Shown: positions 17,674 to 25,988 of the stretch, one piece after another
How positions within the stretch are numbered: position 1 is the stretch's first letter
How the letters are laid out: each line of letters opens with the position of its first letter
From: Oxalobacteraceae bacterium
GTDB taxonomy: Bacteria > Pseudomonadota > Gammaproteobacteria > Burkholderiales > Burkholderiaceae_D
Direction of reading: 5' to 3'
NCBI GenBank assembly: GCA_003537575.1
Contig: DPRS01000051.1
Location: forward strand, 1 to 64,000
Length of the DNA: 64,000 bases
Program-made: the position numbers and the translations under genes
Notes under the pieces: model-generated
The model's database searches: none
What the model saw: the letters and a program-made list of their open reading frames with translations, nothing else
What the model was told of the DNA's origin: nothing

Positions 17674-17966
17674 TGCCCTATCCGCAGACATTGCACAGTG
17701 ATACCGCTACCGGAATACTGGAAATCGTCTGGGATGATACGCACCGCCAGCGGCTCGATATCGCGCTGCTGCGGCGCCAGTGCCCCTGCGCCGATTGCAA
17801 AAGCTTGCGACGGCAAGAGATCAATGTCGCCGCGCCCTGGAGGCCATCCGGGATCGCGGAAATCCGTCCGGTTGGCGCCTACGCCGCACAAATCATTTTC
17901 AGCGACGGCCACGATCGTGGCATTTTTCCCTGGATATATTTAAGGAGCCTGAAGCAAGATCCTTAA
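17673..17966 (+). CDS. DUF971 (gamma-BBH N-terminal-like) protein
   Basis: This 97-residue protein matches the DUF971 / gamma-butyrobetaine hydroxylase N-terminal fold. It shows LEIVWDDTHRQRLDIALLRRQCPCADC with a C-x-C-x2-C cluster, and FSDGHDRGIFPWIYLRSL, the usual family ending. DUF971 domains are small metal-binding domains, also found fused to HCF101/ApbC-type Fe-S carriers, so a part in Fe-S or metal handling for the upstream enzyme is plausible but unproven. The start overlaps the HEAT-gene stop by one base. It is the last gene of the operon and converges on dgkA. Confidence 0.85.
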   Translation: MPYPQTLHSDTATGILEIVWDDTHRQRLDIALLRRQCPCADCKSLRRQEINVAAPWRPSGIAEIRPVGAYAAQIIFSDGHDRGIFPWIYLRSLKQDP

Positions 17967-17998
17967 TAACAAGTTGAGTGAGCTAGTTGATCAGGAAC

Positions 17999-18400
17999 TC
18001 AACCGCGCCAAAACAAAGGCAAAAGAATCACGCCCCAAGTTACCGCAGCCAGCGACATGGCAAGAAATACCGCGGCACTGCCAAGGTCCTTGGCATTTTT
18101 TGACAAGGGATGCCGCTCCAGAGAAACGCGGTCGACGATCGCCTCGATCGAGGAATTCATCAATTCGATGATCAATACCAGCACCAGCACGCTGATCAGG
18201 AGAAGCTTTTCCACGGCAGAAACAGGCACCACCAATGCAATGATGATGCCAGGAATTGCCAGCATTAATTCCTGGCGAAAAGCATGCTCGTGCTTCCAGG
18301 CTGTCTTGAAGCCGGCGATGGAATATAAAAAGGCAGAAAAAATGCGTTTCAGGCCGCTTTTGCTTTTGAATTCGCTAAACAGTGGTTCTTGATTGGACAT
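17999..18400 (-). CDS. dgkA: Diacylglycerol kinase
   Basis: This 133-residue integral membrane kinase recycles diacylglycerol to phosphatidic acid. It has three hydrophobic helices and the family motif IELMNSSIEAIVDRVSLERHPLSKNAKDLGSAAV split across the active site (Glu and Asn of ELMNSSIE, Glu of the E-R-H stretch). Length is slightly over the ~120-residue norm because of a short N-terminal tail. It converges with the DUF971 gene (32 bp apart) and diverges from the IclR regulator. Confidence 0.93.
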   Translation of the reverse strand: MSNQEPLFSEFKSKSGLKRIFSAFLYSIAGFKTAWKHEHAFRQELMLAIPGIIIALVVPVSAVEKLLLISVLVLVLIIELMNSSIEAIVDRVSLERHPLSKNAKDLGSAAVFLAMSLAAVTWGVILLPLFWRG

Positions 18401-18528
18401 GGAAAAGTTTTGCCGCCAGCTGACAGAGCCAGGATTTTAACAGGCCATCTTCATGAAATTTCCTGGTGAGGTCTTTTTGATTTTTTCACATTATGGTATA
18501 AAGTATTATTGCAACAAATTTTCACCTT

Positions 18529-19323
18529 ATGAAACACGATCCCACGAGCGATTCGGAAAAGACCTCGATCCAGGTGATCGAGCGCATGGTGACCCTGCTG
18601 GATGCTTTGGCCGAGCACCCGGACCCAGTCAGCCTGAAAGAGTTGGCCGCCGCCACCGGGCTGCATCCGTCCACCGCGCACCGCATCCTCAATGACCTGG
18701 TCATGAAGCGTTTTGTCGATCGCTCCGACCCAGGCTCGTATCGCCTCGGCATGCGCCTGCTGGAACTGGGCAATATCGTCAAGAGCCGCATCAACGTGCG
18801 CGAAGCGGCGCTCGAATTCATGCGCAATCTGCACCGCAAGACCCATCAAACCATCAACCTGTCGGTGCGCCAGGGTGATGAAATCGTGTATGTCGATCGC
18901 TCCTATTCCGAACGTTCCGGCATGCAAGTGGTGCGCGCCATCGGCGGTCGCGCGCCCCTGCATCTGACTTCGACCGGCAAGCTGTTCCTGTCACTGGACG
19001 ATCCCAAGGCCGTACGCGCCTATGCCACCCGGACGGGCCTTTCCGGCCACAACAAGAATTCCATTACCGATCTTGGCAAGCTGGAACGCGAACTGAGCCT
19101 GGTGCGCGCGCTCGGTTACGCCCGCGACAATGAAGAGCTGGAGCTGGGAGTGAAATGCATGGCCGCCGGTATCCGCGACGATTCCGGCCGCCTGATCGCC
19201 GGTTTGTCGATTTCCGCGCCGGCTGACCGCCTGCAAGAGGAATGGCTGGAAGACTTGATGAGTACCGCCACGCAGATTTCTGCCGTGCTCGGCTATGTGC
19301 CTCAAACAGCAGGAATTACCTGA
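18529..19323 (+). CDS. IclR family transcriptional regulator
   Basis: This 264-residue DNA-binding regulator has an N-terminal winged helix-turn-helix (about 17-80: SLKELAAATGLHPSTAHRILNDL) and a C-terminal IclR ligand-binding domain with GRAPLHLTSTGKLFL and the Cys-containing CMAAGIRD near the end. IclR proteins usually control nearby catabolic or transport operons. The best local candidate target is the 11.5-18.0 kb flavoprotein/ABC operon, although dgkA lies between. An extended -10 like element (TGGTATAAA) is about 30 bp upstream of the start. Confidence 0.9.
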   Translation: MKHDPTSDSEKTSIQVIERMVTLLDALAEHPDPVSLKELAAATGLHPSTAHRILNDLVMKRFVDRSDPGSYRLGMRLLELGNIVKSRINVREAALEFMRNLHRKTHQTINLSVRQGDEIVYVDRSYSERSGMQVVRAIGGRAPLHLTSTGKLFLSLDDPKAVRAYATRTGLSGHNKNSITDLGKLERELSLVRALGYARDNEELELGVKCMAAGIRDDSGRLIAGLSISAPADRLQEEWLEDLMSTATQISAVLGYVPQTAGIT

Positions 19324-19370
19324 GATAAGTACCGCGCCAAAAAAAGCGTCTTGCTTGAATATATAAAAAA

Positions 19371-19396
19371 GGCGAACCTGCGGGCTCGCCTTTTTT
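19371..19396. terminator. Bidirectional factor-independent terminator
   Basis: An 8-bp hairpin with one mismatch (GGCGAACC / GGCTCGCC) is followed by six T on the plus strand and preceded by six A. It serves the IclR gene and the converging S11 peptidase gene. Confidence 0.85.
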
Positions 19397-19416
19397 ATTG
19401 CGGCAAAATAAGCTCG

Positions 19417-20556
19417 TCAACCCTTGTCATCGGCAACAACCGAATTGGATGCGGCATGCGGCTTGAGAGTCTCGATCCATTTGCGGATGCGACTGGCATC
19501 GGCAAGACGTGAATATTTACCTTTAGAATCAAGAAAAACCATGACGATCGAACGTCCTTCGATCATCGTCTGCATTACCAGGCAACGTCCTGCCTCGGCG
19601 ATATAACCGGTTTTTTGCAAGCCGATTTCCCAGGCAGGATTATTCACAAGACGGTTGGTGTTGCGGTACTGCAGCGACCTGCCGCCGGCATCGACGACAG
19701 ATTCAGGAGCGGTCGAATACTGCCCGAGGATCGCATGCTTTTGCACCTCAGCCACCAGCTTGATCAGGTCGCGCGCGCTGGCGACATTACCGCTGGAGAG
19801 GCCGTTGGAATCGACATAATGCGTGTCGTGCATACCTAACACCTTGGCCTTGGCATTCATTGCGGCCACAAAAGCCGGCAAACCGCCAGGATAATTGCGC
19901 CCCAAGGCCGATGCCGCGCGATTTTCCGAACTCATCAATGCCAGGTGCAGCAAGCTCGCGCGCGATAATTTGGTGCCAACCGCGAGACGGGAACCGCTAT
20001 TCTTCAAACGGTCGATGTCGTCAGAAGTAATTTCCAGGATTTCATTCTTATCCTGCTTCGCCTCGACCACGATCAAGCCTGTCATCAGCTTGGTGATCGA
20101 CGCGATCGGCAGGGAAATATTGGAATTCTTTTCAAACAACACTTCGGAGCTGGACTGATCGAGCACCAGTGCCACATTCGATTTCAAATCGAGTGGATCG
20201 GGCGTCCGGTGCAAGCCAGCCAGCTCGGCGGCCGTATGTACTGGTGCTGACGAGGGCATGACCCGACGTGCCGCCACCTGGTGATAACTTACCTTGCGCT
20301 TGCCATTGACGATGCTGACGCGCTTGACGATTTTATCCCTTGAATTTTGCGTCACCACCGTCGTCCGCTTGCCCCTGGACTTGGCAGACACTGCCTTGCG
20401 CTTGCCGACAGGCTGCGCGGCAGTTTTCTTAATGACGACTTTTTTGGAAGCCGTTCGGGAAGTACTGCCAGTAGTATTTTTGGTGGCAGCCGTCGATATC
20501 GCTGTCGTGCACAAAAAGCACAATAAAAACAGTATTCCCAGCGCAGACTTTTTCAT
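19417..20556 (-). CDS. pbpG: D-alanyl-D-alanine endopeptidase, S11 family (PBP7 type)
   Basis: This 379-residue periplasmic peptidoglycan peptidase has a signal peptide (SALGILFLLCFLCTTAISTAA). The three penicillin-binding motifs are present: SITK (SxxK), SSEN (SxN) and QKTGY (KTG). Between about residues 25 and 95 lies a Lys/Ala/Thr-rich low-complexity linker, which lengthens the protein compared with E. coli PbpG (~310). Such basic linkers may bind the cell wall. It is monocistronic, with the shared terminator at its 3' end. Confidence 0.88.
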   Translation of the reverse strand: MKKSALGILFLLCFLCTTAISTAATKNTTGSTSRTASKKVVIKKTAAQPVGKRKAVSAKSRGKRTTVVTQNSRDKIVKRVSIVNGKRKVSYHQVAARRVMPSSAPVHTAAELAGLHRTPDPLDLKSNVALVLDQSSSEVLFEKNSNISLPIASITKLMTGLIVVEAKQDKNEILEITSDDIDRLKNSGSRLAVGTKLSRASLLHLALMSSENRAASALGRNYPGGLPAFVAAMNAKAKVLGMHDTHYVDSNGLSSGNVASARDLIKLVAEVQKHAILGQYSTAPESVVDAGGRSLQYRNTNRLVNNPAWEIGLQKTGYIAEAGRCLVMQTMIEGRSIVMVFLDSKGKYSRLADASRIRKWIETLKPHAASNSVVADDKG

Positions 20557-20863
20557 TCGGCCGCTCCCCTTGACCCTTGCAGATATCCAATACAGTTGCA
20601 GTCTAACAAAATAATGAAAAACTGCAAGAGAATGAAGGGTTTAGCTTCCTTAATTAAACAATATTCTAATTAGCAATATTTCCTTTTTGGCAAAAGTTTT
20701 TGAGGGGCTTTTTTTGAGGGGGGGAAATTATTATTCTGGAAGCTATCAAGCTGCAAACGCTTAATGAACATATGAGTTTCAGTTGATATAAGTCATGAAT
20801 TTGTTAATTTCCCAACAATAAATGTTTAAAACGCAAGATCATAGCGTTGCTTTCCCAAACAAA
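20557..20863. other. AT-rich spacer between the S11 peptidase and phasin genes
   Basis: This 307-bp stretch has no plausible gene. It contains long A/T runs and a G-run (GAGGGGGGG near 20723) and should hold the peptidase promoter near its left end. Nothing else specific was seen. Confidence 0.5.
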
Positions 20864-20882
20864 TTATTGTGCAGCGCAATAA
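20864..20882. promoter_or_regulatory. PhaR-like operator 1, upstream of the phasin promoter
   Basis: TTATTGTGCAGCGCAATAA is an imperfect palindrome (TTATTG / CAATAA arms, TGC-GC core). It ends eight bases before the -35 hexamer. Its 16-bp core matches the second operator downstream on the opposite strand at 13 of 16 positions. PHA-responsive PhaR repressors are known to bind TGC/GCA-rich palindromes at phasin promoters; assignment to PhaR is inference. Confidence 0.6.
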
Positions 20883-20889
20883 AAAGTAC

Positions 20890-20917
20890 TTGACATGGTG
20901 AAATTAACCCTTAGAAT
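20890..20917 (+). promoter_or_regulatory. Phasin gene promoter (sigma70 type)
   Basis: TTGACA (20890-20895) and TAGAAT (20912-20917) are spaced by 16 bp. The perfect -35 fits the high expression usual for phasins. Confidence 0.8.
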
Positions 20918-20922
20918 AGACT

Positions 20923-20938
20923 TTGTTGCGGCGCACAA
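20923..20938. promoter_or_regulatory. PhaR-like operator 2, at the transcription start
   Basis: TTGTTGCGGCGCACAA on the plus strand reads TTGTGCGCCGCAACAA on the minus strand, sharing TTGTGCNNCGCAAYAA with operator 1. It begins five bases after the -10 hexamer, so a bound repressor would block initiation. Confidence 0.55.
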
Positions 20939-20987
20939 TTCGTGTTTGCCACCAGTTCTCCTTAATTAACTTACTGAAGGAATTGCC

Positions 20988-21554
20988 ATGTCTAACCTGT
21001 TCCCGAACCAAGAACACTTCGCTGCCGCTACCAAAGCCAATTTCGAAGCGCAAATCGCCCTCATCACTTCCCTGACCAACAAGGCTTTTGAAAGCGTTGA
21101 AAAGCTGGTCGATCTGAACTTGAATGCTGTCAAATCTTCCCTGGAAGATTCGAATTCGGCTGCCAAACAGCTGCTGGCCGCCAAAGATCCGCAGGAACTG
21201 TCCACCCTGCTGGCTGCGCAAGCCCAGCCGAATGCTGAAAAAGCACTGGCTTACGGCCGTCATGTCGCCAATATCGCGTCTACTGCCCAGGCTGAATTCA
21301 CCAAGGCTGCTGAAGAGCAAGTTGCCGAAGCCAACCGCAAAGTCCTGGCCATGATCGAAGAAGCCAGCAAGAATGCGCCGGCCGGTTCGGAAAACGTGAT
21401 TGCTCTGGTCAAGTCGGCTTTTGGCACTGCCAACGCCAGCTATGAGCAACTGGCCAATACCACCAAGCAAGCTGTCGAAGTCATGGAAAACAACCTGAAC
21501 ACGGCTGTGACCCAGTTCTCGCAAGCTGCCAAGACGGCCAAAGCCAAGAAATAA
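20988..21554 (+). CDS. phaP: Phasin family protein (PHA granule coat)
   Basis: This 188-residue amphipathic, Ala-rich helical protein has the phasin_2 family look: MSNLFPNQEHFAAATKANFEAQIALI at the start, SAAKQLLAAKDPQEL in the middle, and a Lys/Ala tail (AAKTAKAKK). Phasins coat polyhydroxyalkanoate granules, set their size and number, and are often made in large amount. The strong promoter with paired operators and the very strong terminator fit that. The PHA depolymerase gene at 27.7 kb is the functional partner. The ribosome binding site GAAGGAAT is five bases before ATG. Confidence 0.93.
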   Translation: MSNLFPNQEHFAAATKANFEAQIALITSLTNKAFESVEKLVDLNLNAVKSSLEDSNSAAKQLLAAKDPQELSTLLAAQAQPNAEKALAYGRHVANIASTAQAEFTKAAEEQVAEANRKVLAMIEEASKNAPAGSENVIALVKSAFGTANASYEQLANTTKQAVEVMENNLNTAVTQFSQAAKTAKAKK

Positions 21555-21604
21555 TTCACGCCGGCGACGCTGGCTTCAGATTCCCGCAAGGGTCTGAAAG
21601 ACAA

Positions 21605-21658
21605 CGGGCCTGCCAGGCAATGCATGCAGAATGCATTGCCTGGCAGGCCCGATTTTTT
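21605..21658 (+). terminator. Very strong terminator of the phasin gene
   Basis: A perfect 21-bp inverted repeat (21605-21625 and 21631-21651) with a 5-nt loop is followed by a T-run. The stem is about twice as long as the other terminators in the window. Confidence 0.92.
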
Positions 21659-21716
21659 TGCTATCAAGCAGCCAGAAAAATTCCAGACGCCTCGCATGTC
21701 TCCGCTGTCCTGTCGC

Positions 21717-21755
21717 CCTTCTATGGCGTCCTTCTATGGCGTCCTTCTATGTAGT
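21717..21755. repeat. Short tandem repeat, three 13-bp units
   Basis: CCTTCTATGGCGT occurs twice exactly (21717-21729, 21730-21742) and a third time with three changes at the end (21743-21755), followed by a partial fourth copy. It is non-coding, just past the stop of the CinA-like gene. Confidence 0.85.
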
Positions 21756-21765
21756 CCTTCTTGTT

Positions 21766-22566
21766 TCAGCTTCGCCGGTATTCCGCGCCCAGCCGGTCGA
21801 GTTCGGCCAGCATGAAAGAAAATGCTGCCGCAGTTTGCTCAGGTTCCCCTTTGACACCCAGTTCGATAAACCCGCGGTTCTGGCCGTTGGCCACGCTCGG
21901 CAAACTGAAGACCTTCACCGGAGAAAACTGTACTTCGATCGTTTCCATCAGCGGCGTCAGTGTCGATTCCATCATTTCAAACACCAGCACCGAACTCTCT
22001 TGCCAGGGAAGCTGATGAAACAGGGAAGAGTAATGGGTATCCAGCACCCATTCGATCATCGGCCATGCCATCACCGGGAAGCCGGGGACGAAATAATACG
22101 CGCCCGAACCTGCCCCCTGCACTGAAAAACCCGGGATCTTGTTGAAGGGATTGGGGATGATTTGCGCACCCTGCGGAAACTCGCCCATCTTCAGGCGCTG
22201 CAAGTTATCCGGCGCTTGCAGATCCAGCACGGCGCCGGCTGCGCGCGCCATGTCGGTCATGCGCTCCTGGATCAATTCCCTCGCTTGCGGATGCAAGACC
22301 AGCGGCACGTTCAGCGCCGCCGCCGCGCACTGGCGGGTATGGTCGTCCGGCGTGGCGCCGATGCCACCGCAGGAGAACACGATGTCGCCGCTGGCGAGCG
22401 TGCGGCGCAGGGTCGCGGTAATGCGCGCCGGATCGTCGCCCAGATATTCCGCCCAGCCCAGCTGCAGGCCGCGTTCGCCGAGCAATTTCACGACCTTGGC
22501 AAAGTGCTGGTCAAGCCGTCTGCCTGAAAGTATTTCGTCGCCGATGATGATGAGTCCAAAAGCCAT
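21766..22566 (-). CDS. CinA-like molybdopterin-binding domain protein (COG1058 type)
   Basis: This protein of about 266 residues has the MoCF_biosynth fold. It starts with MAFGLIIIGDEILSGRRLDQHF, and FSCGGIGATPDDHTRQCAA is the family signature. It lacks the C-terminal amidohydrolase domain of full CinA. Stand-alone proteins of this type have been linked to nicotinamide nucleotide / ADP-ribose pyrophosphatase chemistry; no specific role can be given here. An in-frame start three codons earlier (22575) is possible. It lies 21 bp after the EI24 gene on the same strand. Confidence 0.85.
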   Translation of the reverse strand: MAFGLIIIGDEILSGRRLDQHFAKVVKLLGERGLQLGWAEYLGDDPARITATLRRTLASGDIVFSCGGIGATPDDHTRQCAAAALNVPLVLHPQARELIQERMTDMARAAGAVLDLQAPDNLQRLKMGEFPQGAQIIPNPFNKIPGFSVQGAGSGAYYFVPGFPVMAWPMIEWVLDTHYSSLFHQLPWQESSVLVFEMMESTLTPLMETIEVQFSPVKVFSLPSVANGQNRGFIELGVKGEPEQTAAAFSFMLAELDRLGAEYRRS

Positions 22567-22587
22567 GCGTCGCATCCATCCGAAAAG

Positions 22588-23442
22588 TTAATTGATATCC
22601 TTGAATTGCACCGTCGTCGCTGCCGGCATGGCCGAGACAGCGCGCATTTCGGCCAGCGCCGCAAGGCAGAAATGCGCAAACCACAGACCGGTGAAAACAA
22701 ACACCAGTACATACAGCCAGATCGATACGGCAGCGAACAAGGGGAAAAAGACAATGGACAGGGCCGCGCCGAGTACGCCGCCCAGCCACAGCAGCATGGG
22801 CGCCGCGCCAAGGGCGCCAGTGATGGTGCCGATCAGCAGCAATGCGCCCCGGTGGCGCTTTTGCAGCGCGCGAAATTCTTCCCGGTCGGCGTGCTCGGCC
22901 AGCGCGTCATACGTCAGCACTTTGTAAGTCAGCCAGCCCCACAGCAGCGCCTGCACAATCAGCCCCAGCGGCGGCAGAAACAGCAAGGGCAGGCTGGCGA
23001 TCCATAGCAAGGCAAACAGAATGAAGGTATAGAAAGACAACCACAAGCTGCCCCAGATGCTGCCGCCGGCGCGCCGCTCGAGTTGCGGATAATGGCGGCT
23101 GGCCACATGGCGAATGATCGCCGGCATGGCGAACAAGGCGATGAAGGCCAGCGCCGTCAGGATCATCAGCGGCAGCAAGACCCACATCGCCACCAGCGGC
23201 GCCACCACATAACTGGCGAAGCCGGCGCCGAAGGTTTCCAGCCAGCCGCTGACCTGGCGGAACATGTCATGCCCGGCAAAGTAGGCATGCACCCAGTCGA
23301 TCATGGGTTGCAGGTTAAAGTACAGTATCACGCCCCAGATCGCCACCGATAGAAAGAAAGGAGCAATGGTCAGCAGCAACATGCGCATGTGCAGCTGCGA
23401 CATCAATGCCTTGCCGAAGGAACCGAGTATCGGCCGGATCAT
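22588..23442 (-). CDS. EI24 domain (CysZ-like) membrane protein
   Basis: This 284-residue inner-membrane protein belongs to the EI24/CysZ family, with about six hydrophobic segments (for example [22 protein letters not shown] near the start and [28 protein letters not shown] near the end). CysZ imports sulfate in enterobacteria, but many betaproteobacterial relatives are uncharacterised. It is upstream of the CinA-like gene on the same strand and divergent from the FKBP gene. Confidence 0.82.
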   Translation of the reverse strand: MIRPILGSFGKALMSQLHMRMLLLTIAPFFLSVAIWGVILYFNLQPMIDWVHAYFAGHDMFRQVSGWLETFGAGFASYVVAPLVAMWVLLPLMILTALAFIALFAMPAIIRHVASRHYPQLERRAGGSIWGSLWLSFYTFILFALLWIASLPLLFLPPLGLIVQALLWGWLTYKVLTYDALAEHADREEFRALQKRHRGALLLIGTITGALGAAPMLLWLGGVLGAALSIVFFPLFAAVSIWLYVLVFVFTGLWFAHFCLAALAEMRAVSAMPAATTVQFKDIN

Positions 23443-23544
23443 CGCGCTGCTTCCATTTCAATTTCCATCATCTCTGTATTATTCGCTACAATCCTGCCAG
23501 TCTACCCTGCTTTTGCAATCAAAAAAAACCTTCAAGGAAACTCC

Positions 23545-23901
23545 ATGTCCACCATCATGACCTCCACCGGCCTGCAGTACGAAGATATCACCGTCGGCAA
23601 CGGCGCGGAAGCGACCGCCGGCGCCCACGTGACCGTGCACTACACTGGCTGGCTGCAAAATGCCGACGGCAGCGCCGGCAGCAAGTTCGATTCCAGCAAG
23701 GATCGCAACGATCCTTTCCAGTTTCCGCTGGGCGCCGGCCATGTAATCAAGGGCTGGGACCAGGGCGTGCAGGGCATGAAAGTCGGCGGCGTGCGCAAGC
23801 TGATCATCCCCGCTGCGCTCGGTTATGGCGCACGCGGCGCCGGCGGCGTGATTCCGCCGAATGCGACGCTGATTTTCGAAGTCGAACTGCTGGCGGTATG
23901 A
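23545..23901 (+). CDS. FKBP-type peptidyl-prolyl cis-trans isomerase
   Basis: This 118-residue single-domain FKBP catalyses cis-trans isomerisation of prolyl bonds, cytosolic by lack of a signal peptide. Motifs are [48 protein letters not shown] and the terminal [14 protein letters not shown], all typical active-site elements. The ATG at 23545 has an AAGGAAA ribosome binding site. Its stop overlaps the start of the acyl-CoA-binding protein gene (ATGA). Confidence 0.95.
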   Translation: MSTIMTSTGLQYEDITVGNGAEATAGAHVTVHYTGWLQNADGSAGSKFDSSKDRNDPFQFPLGAGHVIKGWDQGVQGMKVGGVRKLIIPAALGYGARGAGGVIPPNATLIFEVELLAV

Positions 23902-24161
23902 GCGACATGAGCCTGCAAGCCCGCTTTGAAGAGGCGGTGACCGCCTCCAAAAACCTGTCCGAGCGCCCGGACAACATGACGCTGCTGAAGCTCTACGCCC
24001 TGTACAAGCAGGCCAGCAGCGGCGACGCCACGGGCGAGCGCCCCGGTATGAGCGATTTCGTCGCTCGCGCCAAATGGGATGCATGGGCAAGCCTGAAAGG
24101 CACGGCCGCCGACTCCGCCATGCAGCAGTACATCGATCTGTTCGAGGAATTAAAGGGCTGA
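23898..24161 (+). CDS. Acyl-CoA-binding protein
   Basis: This 87-residue ACBP-fold protein buffers and carries long-chain acyl-CoA. It has the usual length and motifs: [32 protein letters not shown] and [15 protein letters not shown], with the ligand-contacting Tyr and Lys residues. It is translationally coupled to the FKBP gene by a four-base overlap and is followed by a terminator. Confidence 0.95.
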   Translation: MSDMSLQARFEEAVTASKNLSERPDNMTLLKLYALYKQASSGDATGERPGMSDFVARAKWDAWASLKGTAADSAMQQYIDLFEELKG

Positions 24162-24183
24162 AATCCGCCCTGCCTTGCCATAG

Positions 24184-24212
24184 AAAAGCCGCGCATTTCG
24201 CGCGGCTTTTTT
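24184..24212. terminator. Factor-independent terminator
   Basis: An 11-bp stem AAAAGCCGCGC / GCGCGGCTTTT with a 5-nt loop and a T-run on the plus strand. It ends the FKBP/ACBP transcript; the A-run on the left may let it serve the converging dehydrogenase gene too. Confidence 0.88.
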
Positions 24213-24234
24213 GTTCCTGTGCTGTCGACCCGGC

Positions 24235-25212
24235 CTATTGCAGGATTTGCGGGTTCAGCAGGTTGGGCGGAATCTGCCCGCTGAGCGCGACAATCAGGTT
24301 GTCCGCGGCGCAAGCGGCCATGGCGTGCCGCGTTGGCACCGAAGCGCTGCCGATATGTGGCGTCAGCACGGCATTGTCGAGCTGGAGGAAATCCGGATGA
24401 AATGCCGGTTCGTTCTCGAACACATCCAGGCCGGCGGCGGCAAGGCGCCGCTGGCGCAGCGCCGCTATCAGCGCGGCGTCATCGACGATACCGCCGCGGG
24501 CGATATTGACCAGGGTGGCGGTCGGCTTCATCAGCGCCAACTCGGCGGCGCCGATGGCATGGTGGGTCGCCGCCGAATACGGCAGCACCAGGATTAGATG
24601 GTCGGCGCGCCGCAGCAATTCCTCCTTGCCGACGTATTGCGCCTGGCTGGCAGCTGCTTCCAGCGCCACCGGCAAGCGCGTGCGGTTATGGTAGAGCACC
24701 TGCATGTCGAATCCTCGCGAACGGCGCGCGATTGCCTGGCCGATGCGCCCCATGCCGAGGATACCGAGCGTGGCGCCATGCAAATCCGCGCCAAGGAAAG
24801 TGTCATAGCGCCAGCGCTGCCACTTTCCGGCGCGCAGCCAGCGTTCCGACTCGCCTACCCGGCGCGCAGCCGCCATCAAAAGGGCCCAGGCGAAATCCGC
24901 GGTGGTTTCATTCAGGACATCCGGCGTATTGGTGACCATGATGCCGGCGCGCGTGGCTGCTTCAAGGTCGATATTGTTGAAGCCGACCGCCATATTGGCG
25001 ATCACTTTCAACTGCGGGCAAGCCGCAATCAATTCGGCGCTAATACGCTCGTTTGCACTCGAGAACAAACCTTGCTTGTTATGCAAGCGCCTGGCCATTT
25101 CTTCGGCTGACCAGGGCTCGTCGTTCTGGTTGGCTTCCACCTCAAAATGCTGGGACAGCCGCTCCAGCACCTCGGGAAAGACCGCACGCGCAATCAGGAT
25201 TTTCGCTTTCAT
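24235..25212 (-). CDS. D-2-hydroxyacid dehydrogenase (glyoxylate/hydroxypyruvate reductase type)
   Basis: This 325-residue NAD(P)-dependent enzyme resembles GhrB / D-glycerate dehydrogenase. It has the nucleotide motif GILGMGRIGQAIARRSRGF, catalytic Arg in NIARGG, Glu in DVFENEPAF and His in LTPHIGSAS. It probably reduces glyoxylate or hydroxypyruvate; the exact substrate cannot be decided. It is a single gene between two convergent/divergent neighbours. Confidence 0.9.
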   Translation of the reverse strand: MKAKILIARAVFPEVLERLSQHFEVEANQNDEPWSAEEMARRLHNKQGLFSSANERISAELIAACPQLKVIANMAVGFNNIDLEAATRAGIMVTNTPDVLNETTADFAWALLMAAARRVGESERWLRAGKWQRWRYDTFLGADLHGATLGILGMGRIGQAIARRSRGFDMQVLYHNRTRLPVALEAAASQAQYVGKEELLRRADHLILVLPYSAATHHAIGAAELALMKPTATLVNIARGGIVDDAALIAALRQRRLAAAGLDVFENEPAFHPDFLQLDNAVLTPHIGSASVPTRHAMAACAADNLIVALSGQIPPNLLNPQILQ

Positions 25213-25524
25213 GGAGTTTTATCCCAATAAAAAAGCAGCCGCAATTATTCTCCATTTCTTGCAGTTTGCAGGCCGTTGAAGGGAATTTAGATACATTTTA
25301 TATGCATTTTTATGGCAAATTACAGGGCTTTCCAGAGTCCTTCCACAGCACCGCGCGCATTTGCTTATGCGTAATTTGTATAACCGCTGTTTGTGGGAAG
25401 ATATAAAATGCCTTAAAATACAAGGCTTTGCAAATGATTGTCGGAATATAACTGTTTTTTCCAAAGCAGCATCCGCCTTCAGCTGATTTCATTCCCGATT
25501 AAGTAGATAGTAGATAGGACTGTT
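25213..25524. other. Divergent intergenic region (dehydrogenase / fdxA)
   Basis: This 312-bp AT-rich region carries both promoters. Near its right end GTAGATA is repeated in tandem (25503-25516), just before the fdxA ribosome binding site. Short leftward frames here lack support. No known riboswitch was recognised. Confidence 0.5.
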
Positions 25525-25848
25525 ATGACCCACGTTGTGACCGAATCCTGCATCCGTTGTCGCTATACCGACTGCGTCGATGTATGTCCGGTGGACTGCT
25601 TCCGCGCAGGTCCGAATTTCCTCGCCATCGATCCAGACGAGTGCATCGATTGTGCTGTGTGCGTAGCCGAATGCCCGGTCAATGCCATTTTTGCCGAAGA
25701 AGACGTTCCTGCGGACCAGCAGCAATTTATCAAGCTGAACGTCGAACTGGCCCGCAAGTGGCCCTCCATTACCAAGACCACGTCGCCGTTGCCGGAGGCC
25801 GAGGAATGGAAAGATGCCACGGACAAGCTGAAATATCTCGAACGCTGA
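25525..25848 (+). CDS. fdxA: Seven-iron ferredoxin
   Basis: This 107-residue [3Fe-4S][4Fe-4S] ferredoxin is of the Azotobacter FdI class. The two cluster motifs are [18 protein letters not shown] and [16 protein letters not shown], followed by the usual ~50-residue C-terminal extension. It acts as a cytosolic electron carrier. The ferredoxin-NADP reductase gene lies 140 bp downstream on the same strand and is a natural partner. Confidence 0.95.
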   Translation: MTHVVTESCIRCRYTDCVDVCPVDCFRAGPNFLAIDPDECIDCAVCVAECPVNAIFAEEDVPADQQQFIKLNVELARKWPSITKTTSPLPEAEEWKDATDKLKYLER

Positions 25849-25988
25849 TGCCTTGCCGGTCGTGCTTGGCGCCCGCGCGCTCGCACAGTCCGGCATGCAA
25901 CAAACCTTGCATGCAACACACGGAGCCGGCGGCTCATCCCTGCCCCCGGCTTTTTATTCTTTCAATGTAACAGGAATTTGACAGTCGT

